Below are positions 33,835-42,045 of a DNA stretch of 64,000 nucleotides, piece after piece. The stretch covers positions 1,798,001-1,862,000 of the forward strand of contig NZ_JACHDS010000001.1 in NCBI RefSeq assembly GCF_014201195.1. The letters run 5' to 3'. The notes under the pieces are model-generated. The model saw only the letters and a list, made by a program, of their open reading frames with translations, searched no databases and was not told where the DNA came from. Position 1 is the stretch's first letter. Each line of letters begins with the position of its first letter. This DNA comes from Nocardiopsis mwathae (lineage in GTDB: Bacteria > Actinomycetota > Actinomycetes > Streptosporangiales > Streptosporangiaceae). The translations under genes were made by a program, and so were the position numbers.

Positions 33835-34578
33835 ATGACCGCGTCCTTCCAGGGGCTGCCCACGACCGATGCCCTGGACCTGCTGCGCACCGGTGAGCTC
33901 ACCGTCGAGGGGCGGCTGACCGACGCCTCCAACACCACCCTCTACTGCACCGTCTCCGGCGGCGGGCGCCGCGCCGCCTGCGTGTACAAGCCGGTCGCCG
34001 GTGAACGCCCGCTGTGGGACTTCCCGGAGGGGACGCTCGCCGGACGCGAGGTCGCGGCGTTCGCCGTCTCCGACGCACTGGGCTGGCACATCGTGCCGCC
34101 CACCGTGCACCGCGACGGCCCGTTCGGGGAGGGCATGGTGCAGCTGTGGGTGGACGGCGACCCCGGCGTCGACCTGGTCGCGCTCGCCCGCGACGTGCGC
34201 CACCCGGGACTGCGCCGGATGGCCGTCTTCGACGCCGTCATCAACAACTCGGACCGCAAGATCGGCCACCTGCTGCCCACCCGCGACGGCCACCTGTACG
34301 GCTGCGACCACGGTGTCTCGTTCGCCGAGGTGTACAAGCTCCGCACCGTGCTGTGGCAGTGGCAGGGCGAACCGCTGCCCGACGCGGCCCTGGCCGACCT
34401 GGACGCCCTGCACGCCCGGCTGCAGACCGCCGGCAGCGCGGTCGCCACCGAGCTCGCCCGGCACCTCACCCGGCCGGAGGGCTACGCCGTGCGCCGCCGC
34501 GTCGAACTGCTGCGCGAGCACCGCATCCACCCCTACCCCTCGCCGGAGTGGCCCTCGGTCCCCTGGCCCCCGGTCTGA
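33835..34578 (+). CDS. SCO1664-family protein with PI3/4-kinase-like fold
   Basis: This 247-residue protein is predicted to have a protein-kinase-like fold of the phosphatidylinositol 3/4-kinase type. It keeps the expected active-site residues: the ATP-binding lysine K52 in VYKP, E72 in GREVAAF, a catalytic loop FDAVINNSDRKIGHLL at 132-147 with D140, and a metal-binding D158 in CDHG (in place of DFG). So it is likely an active kinase or related phosphotransferase or AMPylase. No actinobacterial member is characterised as far as I know. It starts 20 bases after DUF3090 and ends shortly before the convergent P-type ATPase gene. Confidence 0.9.
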   Translation: MTASFQGLPTTDALDLLRTGELTVEGRLTDASNTTLYCTVSGGGRRAACVYKPVAGERPLWDFPEGTLAGREVAAFAVSDALGWHIVPPTVHRDGPFGEGMVQLWVDGDPGVDLVALARDVRHPGLRRMAVFDAVINNSDRKIGHLLPTRDGHLYGCDHGVSFAEVYKLRTVLWQWQGEPLPDAALADLDALHARLQTAGSAVATELARHLTRPEGYAVRRRVELLREHRIHPYPSPEWPSVPWPPV

Positions 34579-34601
34579 CCCGGCCGCGGCCGCCGGCCCG
34601 G

Positions 34602-37094
34602 TCAGACGCCCGCGGTCTGCCGCTCCGCCGCGGCCGCCGCCCGCTCCCGGTCGTGGCGCTCCTTGGCGCGCTCGATGAACCGGTCGTCGACCAGGCGGAC
34701 GACGGTGATGAGCGTGGCGGCGACCCCCGCCACGACCAGGGCGGTGACCAGCTTTCCGGGGTCGCTGATGTCCAGTGCGAAGAACTCCCGCCCCTGCGGG
34801 GTGAACAGCACCGAGCACAACAGCCCCACCATCGACGCCACCAGCACGACCTTCCACCACACGTACGGCTTGGCCACCAGCAGCAGCACCCACAGCGTGG
34901 TCGCGCACAGCGTGACGACCACGGCCGTTCGGTCGGTCAGCTCCGGCATGGCCGAGCCGCCCAGCACCAGCAGGTAGGTGGTGACCGCGGCCAGGCCGCT
35001 GATGAGCCCGGCCGGTACGGCCAGCCGCAGGGTGCGGGCCACGAACCCGGGACGGGCGCGCTCGATGTTGGGCGCCAGGGCCAGGAAGAACGCCGGGATG
35101 CCGAAGGTCACCGCGTTGATCAGGGTGGCGTGGCGGGGGAAGAACGGGTAGGAGACGGCGAGCAGGCCGACGATCGTGGCCATCGTCATCGAGTACACGG
35201 TCTTGGTCAGGAACAGGTTGGCCACCCGCTCGATGTTGCCGATGACCCGCCGCCCCTCGGCGACCACCGCCGGAAGCGTGGCGAAACGGTTGTCCAGCAG
35301 CACGATCTGGGCCACCGACCGCGACGCCGGGCTGCCCGAGCCCATGGCCACGCCGATGTCGGCCTCCTTCAGCGCCAGCACGTCGTTGACGCCGTCACCG
35401 GTCATCGCGACCGTGTGCTCGCGCTTCTGCAGCCCCCGCACCATGTCGCGCTTCTGCTCGGGCGTCACCCGCCCGAAGACCGAGGTCCGCTCCACCGCGT
35501 CGTCGAAGCCGCCCTGCCCGCTCGCCAGCTCCCGGGCGTCCACGGGTGACTCGGCGCCGGGCAGCTCCAGCTCCCGGGCCACGGCCCCCACCGAGGCGGC
35601 GTTGTCCCCCGAGACCACCTTGACCTCGACGCCCTGCTCGGCGAAGTAGCGCAGGGTGGGCGCGGCGTCGTCGCGCAGGCGCTGGTCCAGCACGACCAGC
35701 GAGACAGGGGTGAGGGTGCCGGGCGCCTCGGGGGCGTCGACCGGTGTGCCCGAGCGCGCCAGCAGCAGCACCCGCATGCCCTGGGCGCCGATGCGCTCGG
35801 CCTCGGCCGCCTCCGGGCTGTCCGGCGCGGCCAGCACGTCGGGCGCGCCGAGCACGTAGTGCCGCTCCCCGGCCGGGGTGGCGAAGCTCGCGCCGCTCCA
35901 CTTGCGCGCCGAGGAGAACGCGGCGGTGGCCGTCACCGCCCAGTCCGGCGGCCCGCCGCAGGCCTCGCCGACCGCCGCCAGGCTCGCGTTGGGCCGCGGG
36001 TCGGCCGCGGCCAGTGCCGCCAGCACCTCGCGCGGCGCCGTCCGTTCGCCGTTGACCCCGCCGCCCAGGTCGCGGACCTCCGCCAGCCGCATGCCGTTCT
36101 CGGTGAGTGTGCCGGTCTTGTCGGTGCACACGATGTCGACGCGCGCCAGCCCCTCGATCGCGGGCAGCTCCTGCACCAGGCACTTGCGGCGGCCCAGCCG
36201 GATGACACCGACCGCGAAGGCGACGCTGATCAGCAGTACCAGGCCCTCGGGGACCATCGACACCAGGGCGGCCACCATGCCGCGCAGCGCCTCGGCCAGC
36301 GGCCCGTGGATCTGCCCCCCGTCGAGGCTCTCCCTGATGCCGACCTGCCCGCCCAGGGCCAGCTGGCTGAAGATGAGCAGCCCGCCGATGGGGAACAGCG
36401 CCCAGGTGATGAACTTCAGGATCCGGTCGATCCCCGAGCGCAGCTCGGAGTGGACCAGACTGAACCGGCTGGCCTCCTCGGCCAGCCGCGCCGCATACGC
36501 GTGCCGACCGACCTTGGCGGCGCGGAACCGGCCGGTGCCCGCGACGACGAAGCTGCCCGACATCACCCTGTCCCCGGGGGCCTTGAGGACAGGATCGGCC
36601 TCGCCGGTCAGCAGCGACTCGTCGACCTCCAGCCCGGCGGCGGCCACCACCGCGCCGTCGACCGGCACCTGGTCGCCCTGGCCCAGCTCGATCACGTCGT
36701 CGAGGACCACGTCCTGCGGCCGGACCTCGACGACCTCCCCGTCGCGCACCACCCGCGGGTGGGCGGCGTTCACGATGGCCAGTTTGTCCAGGGTGCGCTT
36801 CGCACGCAGCTCCTGGACGATGCCGATCAGCGTGTTGATCACGATCACCAGGGCGAACAGGCCGTCCTGCATCGGGCCGATGACCGCGATGATGCCGAAC
36901 AGCACCGCGATCATGGCGTTGATGCGGGTGAACACGTTGCCCCGGACGATCTGCCCCAGCGTGCGGCTGGCCCGCACCGGAACGTCGTTGGTGCGGCCCT
37001 GGGCGACGCGTTCGGCGACCTCGGCGGAGGAGAGCCCGCGCACCTCCTCGGCAGGGTCCGCGACCTGCTCCATTCGTTCGCCCTGGGGGGCCAT
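34602..37094 (-). CDS. ctpE: P-type ATPase, CtpE-like (probable Ca2+ uptake)
   Basis: The ATG at 37094 has GGAG six bases upstream and gives 830 residues. It is an HAD-type P-ATPase with the A-domain motif LLTGEADPV, helix M4 with [11 protein letters not shown] (PEGL form), the phosphorylation motif [12 protein letters not shown] near 320, and the hinge [24 protein letters not shown]. About ten membrane helices are visible. The PEGL helix and overall length match mycobacterial CtpE, a calcium importer needed for surface integrity. The substrate here is inferred. It is divergent from the NRDE gene and convergent with the kinase-fold gene. The C-terminal tail is rich in Arg and Ala. Confidence 0.88.
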   Translation of the reverse strand: MAPQGERMEQVADPAEEVRGLSSAEVAERVAQGRTNDVPVRASRTLGQIVRGNVFTRINAMIAVLFGIIAVIGPMQDGLFALVIVINTLIGIVQELRAKRTLDKLAIVNAAHPRVVRDGEVVEVRPQDVVLDDVIELGQGDQVPVDGAVVAAAGLEVDESLLTGEADPVLKAPGDRVMSGSFVVAGTGRFRAAKVGRHAYAARLAEEASRFSLVHSELRSGIDRILKFITWALFPIGGLLIFSQLALGGQVGIRESLDGGQIHGPLAEALRGMVAALVSMVPEGLVLLISVAFAVGVIRLGRRKCLVQELPAIEGLARVDIVCTDKTGTLTENGMRLAEVRDLGGGVNGERTAPREVLAALAAADPRPNASLAAVGEACGGPPDWAVTATAAFSSARKWSGASFATPAGERHYVLGAPDVLAAPDSPEAAEAERIGAQGMRVLLLARSGTPVDAPEAPGTLTPVSLVVLDQRLRDDAAPTLRYFAEQGVEVKVVSGDNAASVGAVARELELPGAESPVDARELASGQGGFDDAVERTSVFGRVTPEQKRDMVRGLQKREHTVAMTGDGVNDVLALKEADIGVAMGSGSPASRSVAQIVLLDNRFATLPAVVAEGRRVIGNIERVANLFLTKTVYSMTMATIVGLLAVSYPFFPRHATLINAVTFGIPAFFLALAPNIERARPGFVARTLRLAVPAGLISGLAAVTTYLLVLGGSAMPELTDRTAVVVTLCATTLWVLLLVAKPYVWWKVVLVASMVGLLCSVLFTPQGREFFALDISDPGKLVTALVVAGVAATLITVVRLVDDRFIERAKERHDRERAAAAAERQTAGV

Positions 37095-37327
37095 CCACGC
37101 TCCAAGTACTCGCTGCGGTCACAATGAAGGGGAAAACGGCCGGCGGGGATCCTCACTTCGCACCCGACCGACCAGCAGCCTATGTGAAGTCGCGGCCCGC
37201 GGCGGTAGGACAAGGGCCCGTTTCGCCCGGTGTGCCGCCTGTCCTCCGACCCGGGCGCGCAGTGGCGGCCGGTCGGCGCCGGGGCACCGCGCAGCCGGAC
37301 GGAACACCGAGGGCGAGGAGAACACGT

Positions 37328-38140
37328 ATGTGTACGGCCGTCGTCGGCTTCGACCCCGGAGCCGAGGTGCCGCTGCTGGTCGCCGCGATACGCGACGAAA
37401 TGGCCGACCGCGGTTGGGAGCGCCCCGCCCGCCACTGGCCCGGCCACCCCGACCTGATCGGCGGGCGCGACACCCGCGACGGCGGGACCTGGCTGGCCGT
37501 ACACGCCGGCGCCGGCACCGGGCCGCGCGTCGGCGCCCTCCTCAACGGCTGGCCGGGCGGTGGACGCACCCCCCGCCTGGAGCCGACCGTCCCCGACCGC
37601 AGGCGCCGCAGCCGCGGACACCTGCCGCTGCTCATGGCCGAACACGGCAAGCTCACCCTCAGCGGCACCGAACTGCGCCGCTACGAACCCTTCCACCTGC
37701 TGGGCGCCGACGCCGCATCGGCGGTCCTCTACAGCTGGGACGGCCGCGAGCTCACCGAACGCGCCCTGCCCACCGGGGTGAGCGTCCTGGTCAACACGGG
37801 CCTGGACCCCGAGGAGCCGCGCGCCGCCCGGCACACCCCGCTGTTCGCGGCCACGCGGCCGAGCCCCGGCGCCGACACGCTGCGCTCGGCCGCCGACCCC
37901 GCACGGATCTGGGGCGAGTGGCCGCGCCTGGTCGACGCCGCAGCACGCGGCCCCGCCCGCACCGGCGGGTTGGGCCCCGGGCCCGACGACCCCTCCTCCC
38001 TGGTCGCCCGGGCCGACCTGGGCGGCGGCCGGATCTGGGCATCGGGATCTGTATCCTTGGTCGCCTGCTCCCCGCGGGAGGCCCGATACGCCTTCACCGG
38101 CGCGCCGGGAGACCCGGAGGCGTGGCGGATGGTCCGTTGA
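37328..38140 (+). CDS. NRDE (TANGO2-like) family protein
   Basis: The ATG at 37328 follows AGGAG and gives 270 residues. The chain begins Met-Cys-Thr, with C2 as the possible N-terminal nucleophile of an Ntn-hydrolase-like fold. The NRDE motif is replaced by RDEMADR and GGRDTRDGGTWLAV. The family member TANGO2 is linked with heme and lipid traffic in eukaryotes; bacterial roles are unknown. A similar protein beside the mycothiol genes is common in actinobacteria. The Arg/Pro-rich insert in the middle is variable. Confidence 0.8.
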   Translation: MCTAVVGFDPGAEVPLLVAAIRDEMADRGWERPARHWPGHPDLIGGRDTRDGGTWLAVHAGAGTGPRVGALLNGWPGGGRTPRLEPTVPDRRRRSRGHLPLLMAEHGKLTLSGTELRRYEPFHLLGADAASAVLYSWDGRELTERALPTGVSVLVNTGLDPEEPRAARHTPLFAATRPSPGADTLRSAADPARIWGEWPRLVDAAARGPARTGGLGPGPDDPSSLVARADLGGGRIWASGSVSLVACSPREARYAFTGAPGDPEAWRMVR

Positions 38141-38340
38141 CCTGGTGATCTTCCCGGGTCAGGGGTCGTCTCCGGTAAACCCCGGCGGTGCGTGTGGCGT
38201 CTCCTACTCGACGGCGCCTCCCGCGCCGCCGCTCGGGAGCCGGGGCCTCTCCGCGCCCGTCCTCGACCACGTCAACCCACGAAGCCGACCCACGAACAGG
38301 CGCCCGCCCCGGCGGGGACCGCCCGGGATTGCGACAACAG

Positions 38341-38589
38341 GTGATAGCTCGAAGATTCAGTGACCGGAGCCAGCGGGGCGAGGACGACGGGATCGCCCGG
38401 CCCCGCCTCCGCCCTCCCGGCTACTACCTCGAATCCGCCGCCTACTGGCTGCTCTACGTGGTGTCCTTCGCCGCCGCGTTCATGCACTGGCGGCTGGGCA
38501 ACGAGCTGCTCGCGGCGCTGTGCGCCGGCGCCGTGATCGTCAGCGTGGCCGCCATCGCGCGCCTCTACCGGACCAGCCGCGCCCTGTAG
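38341..38589 (+). CDS. Small membrane protein upstream of mshC (82 aa)
   Basis: A GTG at 38341 would give 82 residues: a basic N-terminus, then [23 protein letters not shown]-like and [21 protein letters not shown], two hydrophobic helices. I do not recognise a family. The frame stays open further upstream, but that part is Arg/Pro-rich shadow sequence. The ordered two-helix end argues for a real small membrane protein. Confidence 0.5.
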   Translation: MIARRFSDRSQRGEDDGIARPRLRPPGYYLESAAYWLLYVVSFAAAFMHWRLGNELLAALCAGAVIVSVAAIARLYRTSRAL

Positions 38590-38704
38590 CCGCGGCGGCG
38601 CCACCGCCCTCTTCCCTATTCCCCGAGGCGCTGGGAGGATCGCCTCTCTTTCCGCCCGCAGACTCCGGGCATTCCCCCACACACCGGCGGATAGTCTCGG
38701 ATGT

Positions 38705-39934
38705 ATGCGTTCTTGGTCTGCGCCTGACATCGTCCGCCTGCCGGGTAACGGCGGGCCGCTCCGCGTCCACGACACCGCCACCGGTACCCTGCGCACCACC
38801 GACCCCGGTCCCACCGCGCGGATGTATGTCTGCGGCATCACGCCCTACGACGCCGCCCACATCGGCCACGCCTTCACCTACCTCACCTTCGACCTCGTCG
38901 GCCGGGTGTGGCGGGACGCCGGGCACGAGGTCGACTACGTGCAGAACACCACCGACGTGGACGACCCCCTGCTGGAGCGCGCCGCGGCCAACGGGGAGGA
39001 CTGGCGGGCGCTGGCCGAACGTGAGATCCAGGTCTTCCGCGAGGACATGACGGCGCTGCGCATCCTGCCGCCGCGCGCCTACGTCGGCGTCGTGGAGTCC
39101 GTGGAGCTCATCGCCGAGTTCGTCGCCAAGATCCGCGAGCGCGGCGCCGCCTACGAGATCGACGGCGACATCTACTTCTCCGCCGAGTCCGCGCCCCGCT
39201 TCGGTGAGGTGAGCCATCTGGGCCGCGACGAAATGCTGCGGCTGTTCGCCGAGCGCGGCGGAGACCCGGAGCGCCCCGGCAAGAAGGACCCCCTGGACTG
39301 GCTGCTGTGGCGGGCCGCGCGCCCCGGAGAACCCGCCTGGGACACCGTCCTGGGCCGGGGCCGCCCGGGATGGCACGTGGAGTGCAGCGCCATCTCCCTG
39401 CACGAGCTGGGCATGGGCTACGACCTCAACGGCGGCGGCAGCGACCTGGTCTTCCCGCACCACGAGATGGGCGCGGCCGAGGCCCGATGCGCCACCGGCA
39501 CCGGACCCCACGCCCGTAACTACCTGCACGTCGGCATGGTCGGCCTGAACGGCGAGAAGATGTCGAAGTCGCTGGGCAACCTCGTGTTCGTCTCCCGGCT
39601 GCGCGAGCAGGGCGCCGACCCCATGGCGGTCCGCCTGGCCATGCTCGGCCACCACTACCGCACGTCCTGGGAGTGGGGCGACGCCGAGCTCACCGCGGCG
39701 ACCGAGCGCCTCGCCCGCTGGCGCGCCGCGGCGGCACTGCCCACCGGCCCCGACGCCCTGCCGCTGCTCGCCCAGGTCCGCGCCGCCCTCGCCGACGACC
39801 TCGACACCGTCACCGCCCTGGCCGCGGTGGACGCCTGGGTCGGGGCCGCCCTGTCCGGCAGTGCCCAGGACGACCCCGCCGCCCCGGCCCTGGCCGCCGA
39901 CATCACCGACACCCTGCTCGGTATCGGGCTGTAG
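38705..39934 (+). CDS. mshC: L-cysteine:1D-myo-inositol 2-amino-2-deoxy-alpha-D-glucopyranoside ligase (mycothiol synthesis)
   Basis: The 409-residue enzyme joins cysteine to GlcN-Ins, the third step of mycothiol synthesis. It is a paralogue of cysteinyl-tRNA synthetase and shorter than it, without the anticodon-binding part. Zinc ligands C43, C227 and H252/H253 are in place. The HIGH motif is HIGHA at 52-56, and KMSKS is at 285-289. Extended N-terminal text such as [11 protein letters not shown] is typical of MshC rather than CysS. TAGTCT (38692-38697) ends seven bases before the ATG and there is no ribosome binding site, so a leaderless transcript is likely. Confidence 0.96.
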   Translation: MRSWSAPDIVRLPGNGGPLRVHDTATGTLRTTDPGPTARMYVCGITPYDAAHIGHAFTYLTFDLVGRVWRDAGHEVDYVQNTTDVDDPLLERAAANGEDWRALAEREIQVFREDMTALRILPPRAYVGVVESVELIAEFVAKIRERGAAYEIDGDIYFSAESAPRFGEVSHLGRDEMLRLFAERGGDPERPGKKDPLDWLLWRAARPGEPAWDTVLGRGRPGWHVECSAISLHELGMGYDLNGGGSDLVFPHHEMGAAEARCATGTGPHARNYLHVGMVGLNGEKMSKSLGNLVFVSRLREQGADPMAVRLAMLGHHYRTSWEWGDAELTAATERLARWRAAAALPTGPDALPLLAQVRAALADDLDTVTALAAVDAWVGAALSGSAQDDPAAPALAADITDTLLGIGL

Positions 39935-39944
39935 GGCGCCCCGC

Positions 39945-39980
39945 CGTCCGGCCGCCCCCTGCGGGCGGGGCGGCCGGACG
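39945..39980 (+). terminator. Terminator after mshC
   Basis: CGTCCGGCCGCCCC (39945-39958) pairs perfectly with GGGGCGGCCGGACG (39967-39980) around an eight-base loop, ten bases after the mshC stop. Confidence 0.8.
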
Positions 39981-40150
39981 CGTGCCCGCATGCGCGCCGC
40001 CGGGCACACGTCCGGATCGACGCGAACCGGCGGCCCGAATCCCGGCCGCCATCCCGCCGCCCACCGGCGCTCGCGCCCGATCCCCACCCCTTCGGGCCGG
40101 GAAGGCCGCGACCGTCCGCGCGACACCCCCAACCATGGTGAGATGGGGGC

Positions 40151-40567
40151 ATGACAACCCCCATCCAACTGTCGACCGCAGCAGAACTCGTCCGCGCCTT
40201 CGTCGCCACCGGCGACACCCTCGGCGACCGTGCGGACCTCGCGCGGTTCCTGCGTGAGCGCCGACTGGCCACCGACGGGGCCATTCCGATCACGCTCGCC
40301 GACTTCGACGAGGCCATCACCCTGCGCGACGGCCTGCACGCGCAACTACGCCGCGCCGCCGGCCACCCCGCCGACACCGAGGCCATCGCCAAGGCCCAGC
40401 GCGTCCTCGACGGGCTGCGGGTGACCGTGCGCATCGAGCCGACCGAGGGAACGGTCTCCGCGCTCGCCCCCGCCGTCGTCGACGAGGTCCGCCGCGGACT
40501 CGCCCGCATCGCGGGCGCCTGGGCCACCGTCCTCGCCACCGGCGAGTGGCGCAAGATCCGGGTCTGA
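40151..40567 (+). CDS. ABATE-domain protein lacking the CGNR zinc finger
   Basis: The 138-residue frame looks like the N-terminal ABATE domain of CGNR-type stress regulators: LSTAAELVRAFVATGDTLGDRADLARFL, then LADFDEAITLRDGLHAQLRRAAG and a helical end. In full CGNR proteins the next phrase is of the WxRLKxC type and opens the zinc finger. Here the frame ends at GEWRKIRV with TGA where the first cysteine would stand. Reading through the stop does not recover the finger, so the gene is either a genuine short form or a truncated one. It lies alone between mshC and a cluster of repeats. Confidence 0.65.
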   Translation: MTTPIQLSTAAELVRAFVATGDTLGDRADLARFLRERRLATDGAIPITLADFDEAITLRDGLHAQLRRAAGHPADTEAIAKAQRVLDGLRVTVRIEPTEGTVSALAPAVVDEVRRGLARIAGAWATVLATGEWRKIRV

Positions 40568-40591
40568 CCCGCTGCCCCGCCCGGTCCCTTG

Positions 40592-40650
40592 CGTCGACCT
40601 CGCGGATACGGCGGAGTTCCGCCGATTCCGCCCGTATCCCGAGATCGACG
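40592..40650. repeat. Intergenic inverted repeat, copy A
   Basis: The outer arms start CGTCGACCTCG and end CGAGATCGACG, with CGGATACGG facing CCGTATC. A second, inner stem pairs CGGCGGA with TCCGCCG. The outer arm matches the one in two repeats at 60965-61030 and 61161-61226. Confidence 0.75.
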
Positions 40651-40681
40651 TCAAGGACCGGTGGCGCCGCCGGGGGAGGGA

Positions 40682-40848
40682 CTAGGGCGTGTTCGACGGA
40701 TCATTTCCGGCTCGCGGCCACCGGAACGACGCTCGCTGCGCCGCTCCACTCGTGAAGCCGACCTGGATTGACTTCGTGAAGCGGCTTGCGAGCGCCGCCC
40801 CGGACGGCCGCTCGCTCAGGAGGAAAGCATCCGCCAAACACGCCCTAG
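40682..40848. mobile_element. 167-bp MITE-like element
   Basis: The ends CTAGGGCGTGTT (from 40682) and AACACGCCCTAG (to 40848) are perfect inverted repeats; with gaps the match extends about 27 bases (CGACGGATCATTTCC against CGGATGCTTTCC). CTAG at both ends resembles a duplicated or palindromic IS5-group target. The interior has no transposase. The right end contains the CTA that is the stop codon of the leftward PAC2 gene. Confidence 0.75.
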
Positions 40849-41690
40849 CCCCGGCCGCGGCGCTTGAGGTAGCGCTCGAACTCGCGGGCGATCGCCTCGC
40901 CGGTCGCCTCGGGAAGCTCGGCCGCGTCCTTGGCCTCCTCCAGGCTGCGCACGTAGCCCGCGATGTCCTCGTCCTCCGAGGCGAGCTCGTCGACGCCGTG
41001 CTCCCAGGCCCGGGACTCCTCGACGAGGTCGCCCAGCGGCACCGTGACGTCCAGGACGTCCTCCACACCCCGCAGCAGCGCCAGCGTGGCCTTGGGGGAG
41101 GGCGGCTGGGCCACGTAGTGCGGCACCGCCGCCCACAGGGACACCGTCTCCAGTCCCGCCGCGGCGAAGGTGTCGTGCAGCACGCCGATGATGCCGGTGG
41201 GGCCCTCGTACCCGGCGGGCTCCAGATGCAGCGACGACAGCAGGTGCTTGGGCGTGGTCACCCCGCTCACCGGCACCGGGCGGGTATGGGGGACGTCGGC
41301 CAGCAGCGCGCCCAGCAGCACCACCCGGCGCACCCCGAGCTCGCGGGCCACCGCCAGCAGGTCCCCGGCGAAGCCGCGCCAGCGCATGTTCGGCTCGACG
41401 CCGCTCACCAGCACGACATCGCAGCCCCCGCCCGCCGGCCGGGCGACGGAGATCCGGGTGCTGGGCCAGCTGATGCCCCTGCCCTCCCCGTCGACGACCT
41501 TCGTCCGCGGGCGCGCGACCTGGAAGTCGTAGTAGTCGTCGGGCTCCAGGGCCAGCAGCTCGTCGGCGCCCCAGGCCGCCGCTAGATGCTCGACCACCGA
41601 CCCGGCGGCCTCCCCGGCGTCGTTCCAGCCCTCGAACGCCGCGACCAGGACAGGCTCGACGAGCTCACCCACGCTGTCGAGCTCAGACAA
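40845..41690 (-). CDS. PAC2 family protein
   Basis: The TTG at 41690 follows AGGAG by seven bases and gives 281 residues; the longer frame upstream is Arg-rich and not conserved. The protein has the PAC2 signature near the start (EPVLVAAFEGWNDAGEAAG) and later RVVLLGALLADVPHTRPVPV. PAC2 is a proteasome-assembly-chaperone-like fold; actinobacterial members are often near metH and mshC, function unknown. The stop codon TAG lies in the terminal repeat of the adjoining MITE, so the C-terminus may have been altered when it inserted. The end reads KRRGRG. Confidence 0.92.
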   Translation of the reverse strand: MSELDSVGELVEPVLVAAFEGWNDAGEAAGSVVEHLAAAWGADELLALEPDDYYDFQVARPRTKVVDGEGRGISWPSTRISVARPAGGGCDVVLVSGVEPNMRWRGFAGDLLAVARELGVRRVVLLGALLADVPHTRPVPVSGVTTPKHLLSSLHLEPAGYEGPTGIIGVLHDTFAAAGLETVSLWAAVPHYVAQPPSPKATLALLRGVEDVLDVTVPLGDLVEESRAWEHGVDELASEDEDIAGYVRSLEEAKDAAELPEATGEAIAREFERYLKRRGRG

Positions 41691-42045
41691 CGGCCGTCTC
41701 CTCACACTTCCCCGGGCCGCCCTGCGCGCGGCCGGCCCGGCCGGGTTCCACTGACACACGCGACGTCCTCCGACGCGCCGTCCAGCCCTACCACGCCGCG
41801 CCGCCGCTACGACAGCCACGGGGCCGGACGCCGGCACCGGCAGCCGGACAGAACCACCCTATGGGGTGGGTGCAACGCCGCGGAACGCGCTGAGGTATCG
41901 TCGCTGGAAAGCGACGGCGGATCATCGGATGAAGTCATCCGGCGCCCCCGCCGCAGGCGCCCCACCTGCCGCATCACCGCACCGACGGCGAACGCAGGAC
42001 CCCATGTCCTGTGCGGAAGGCAGGCCGACACTACAGTTAAGGGTC
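41691..42045. promoter_or_regulatory. PAC2-metH divergent gap with stacked hairpins
   Basis: The 355-base gap holds two perfect hairpins in series. The first is CGTCGCT (41899-41905), GGAA loop, AGCGACG (41910-41916). The second is CGGATG (41926-41931), AAGT loop, CATCCG (41936-41941). A GC-rich stretch with GGCGCC at about 41941-41946 and again near 41956-41961 follows. Nearer metH, TACAGT (42032-42037) ends eight bases before the ATG and AAGGG lies two to three bases before it. The hairpins match no cobalamin, SAM or SAH riboswitch consensus I know. Confidence 0.45.

Noticed and set aside
41838-42045. Cobalamin riboswitch upstream of metH
   Set aside because: The B12-box consensus is not present; AGGCAGGCC at about 42018-42026 is only a partial likeness.
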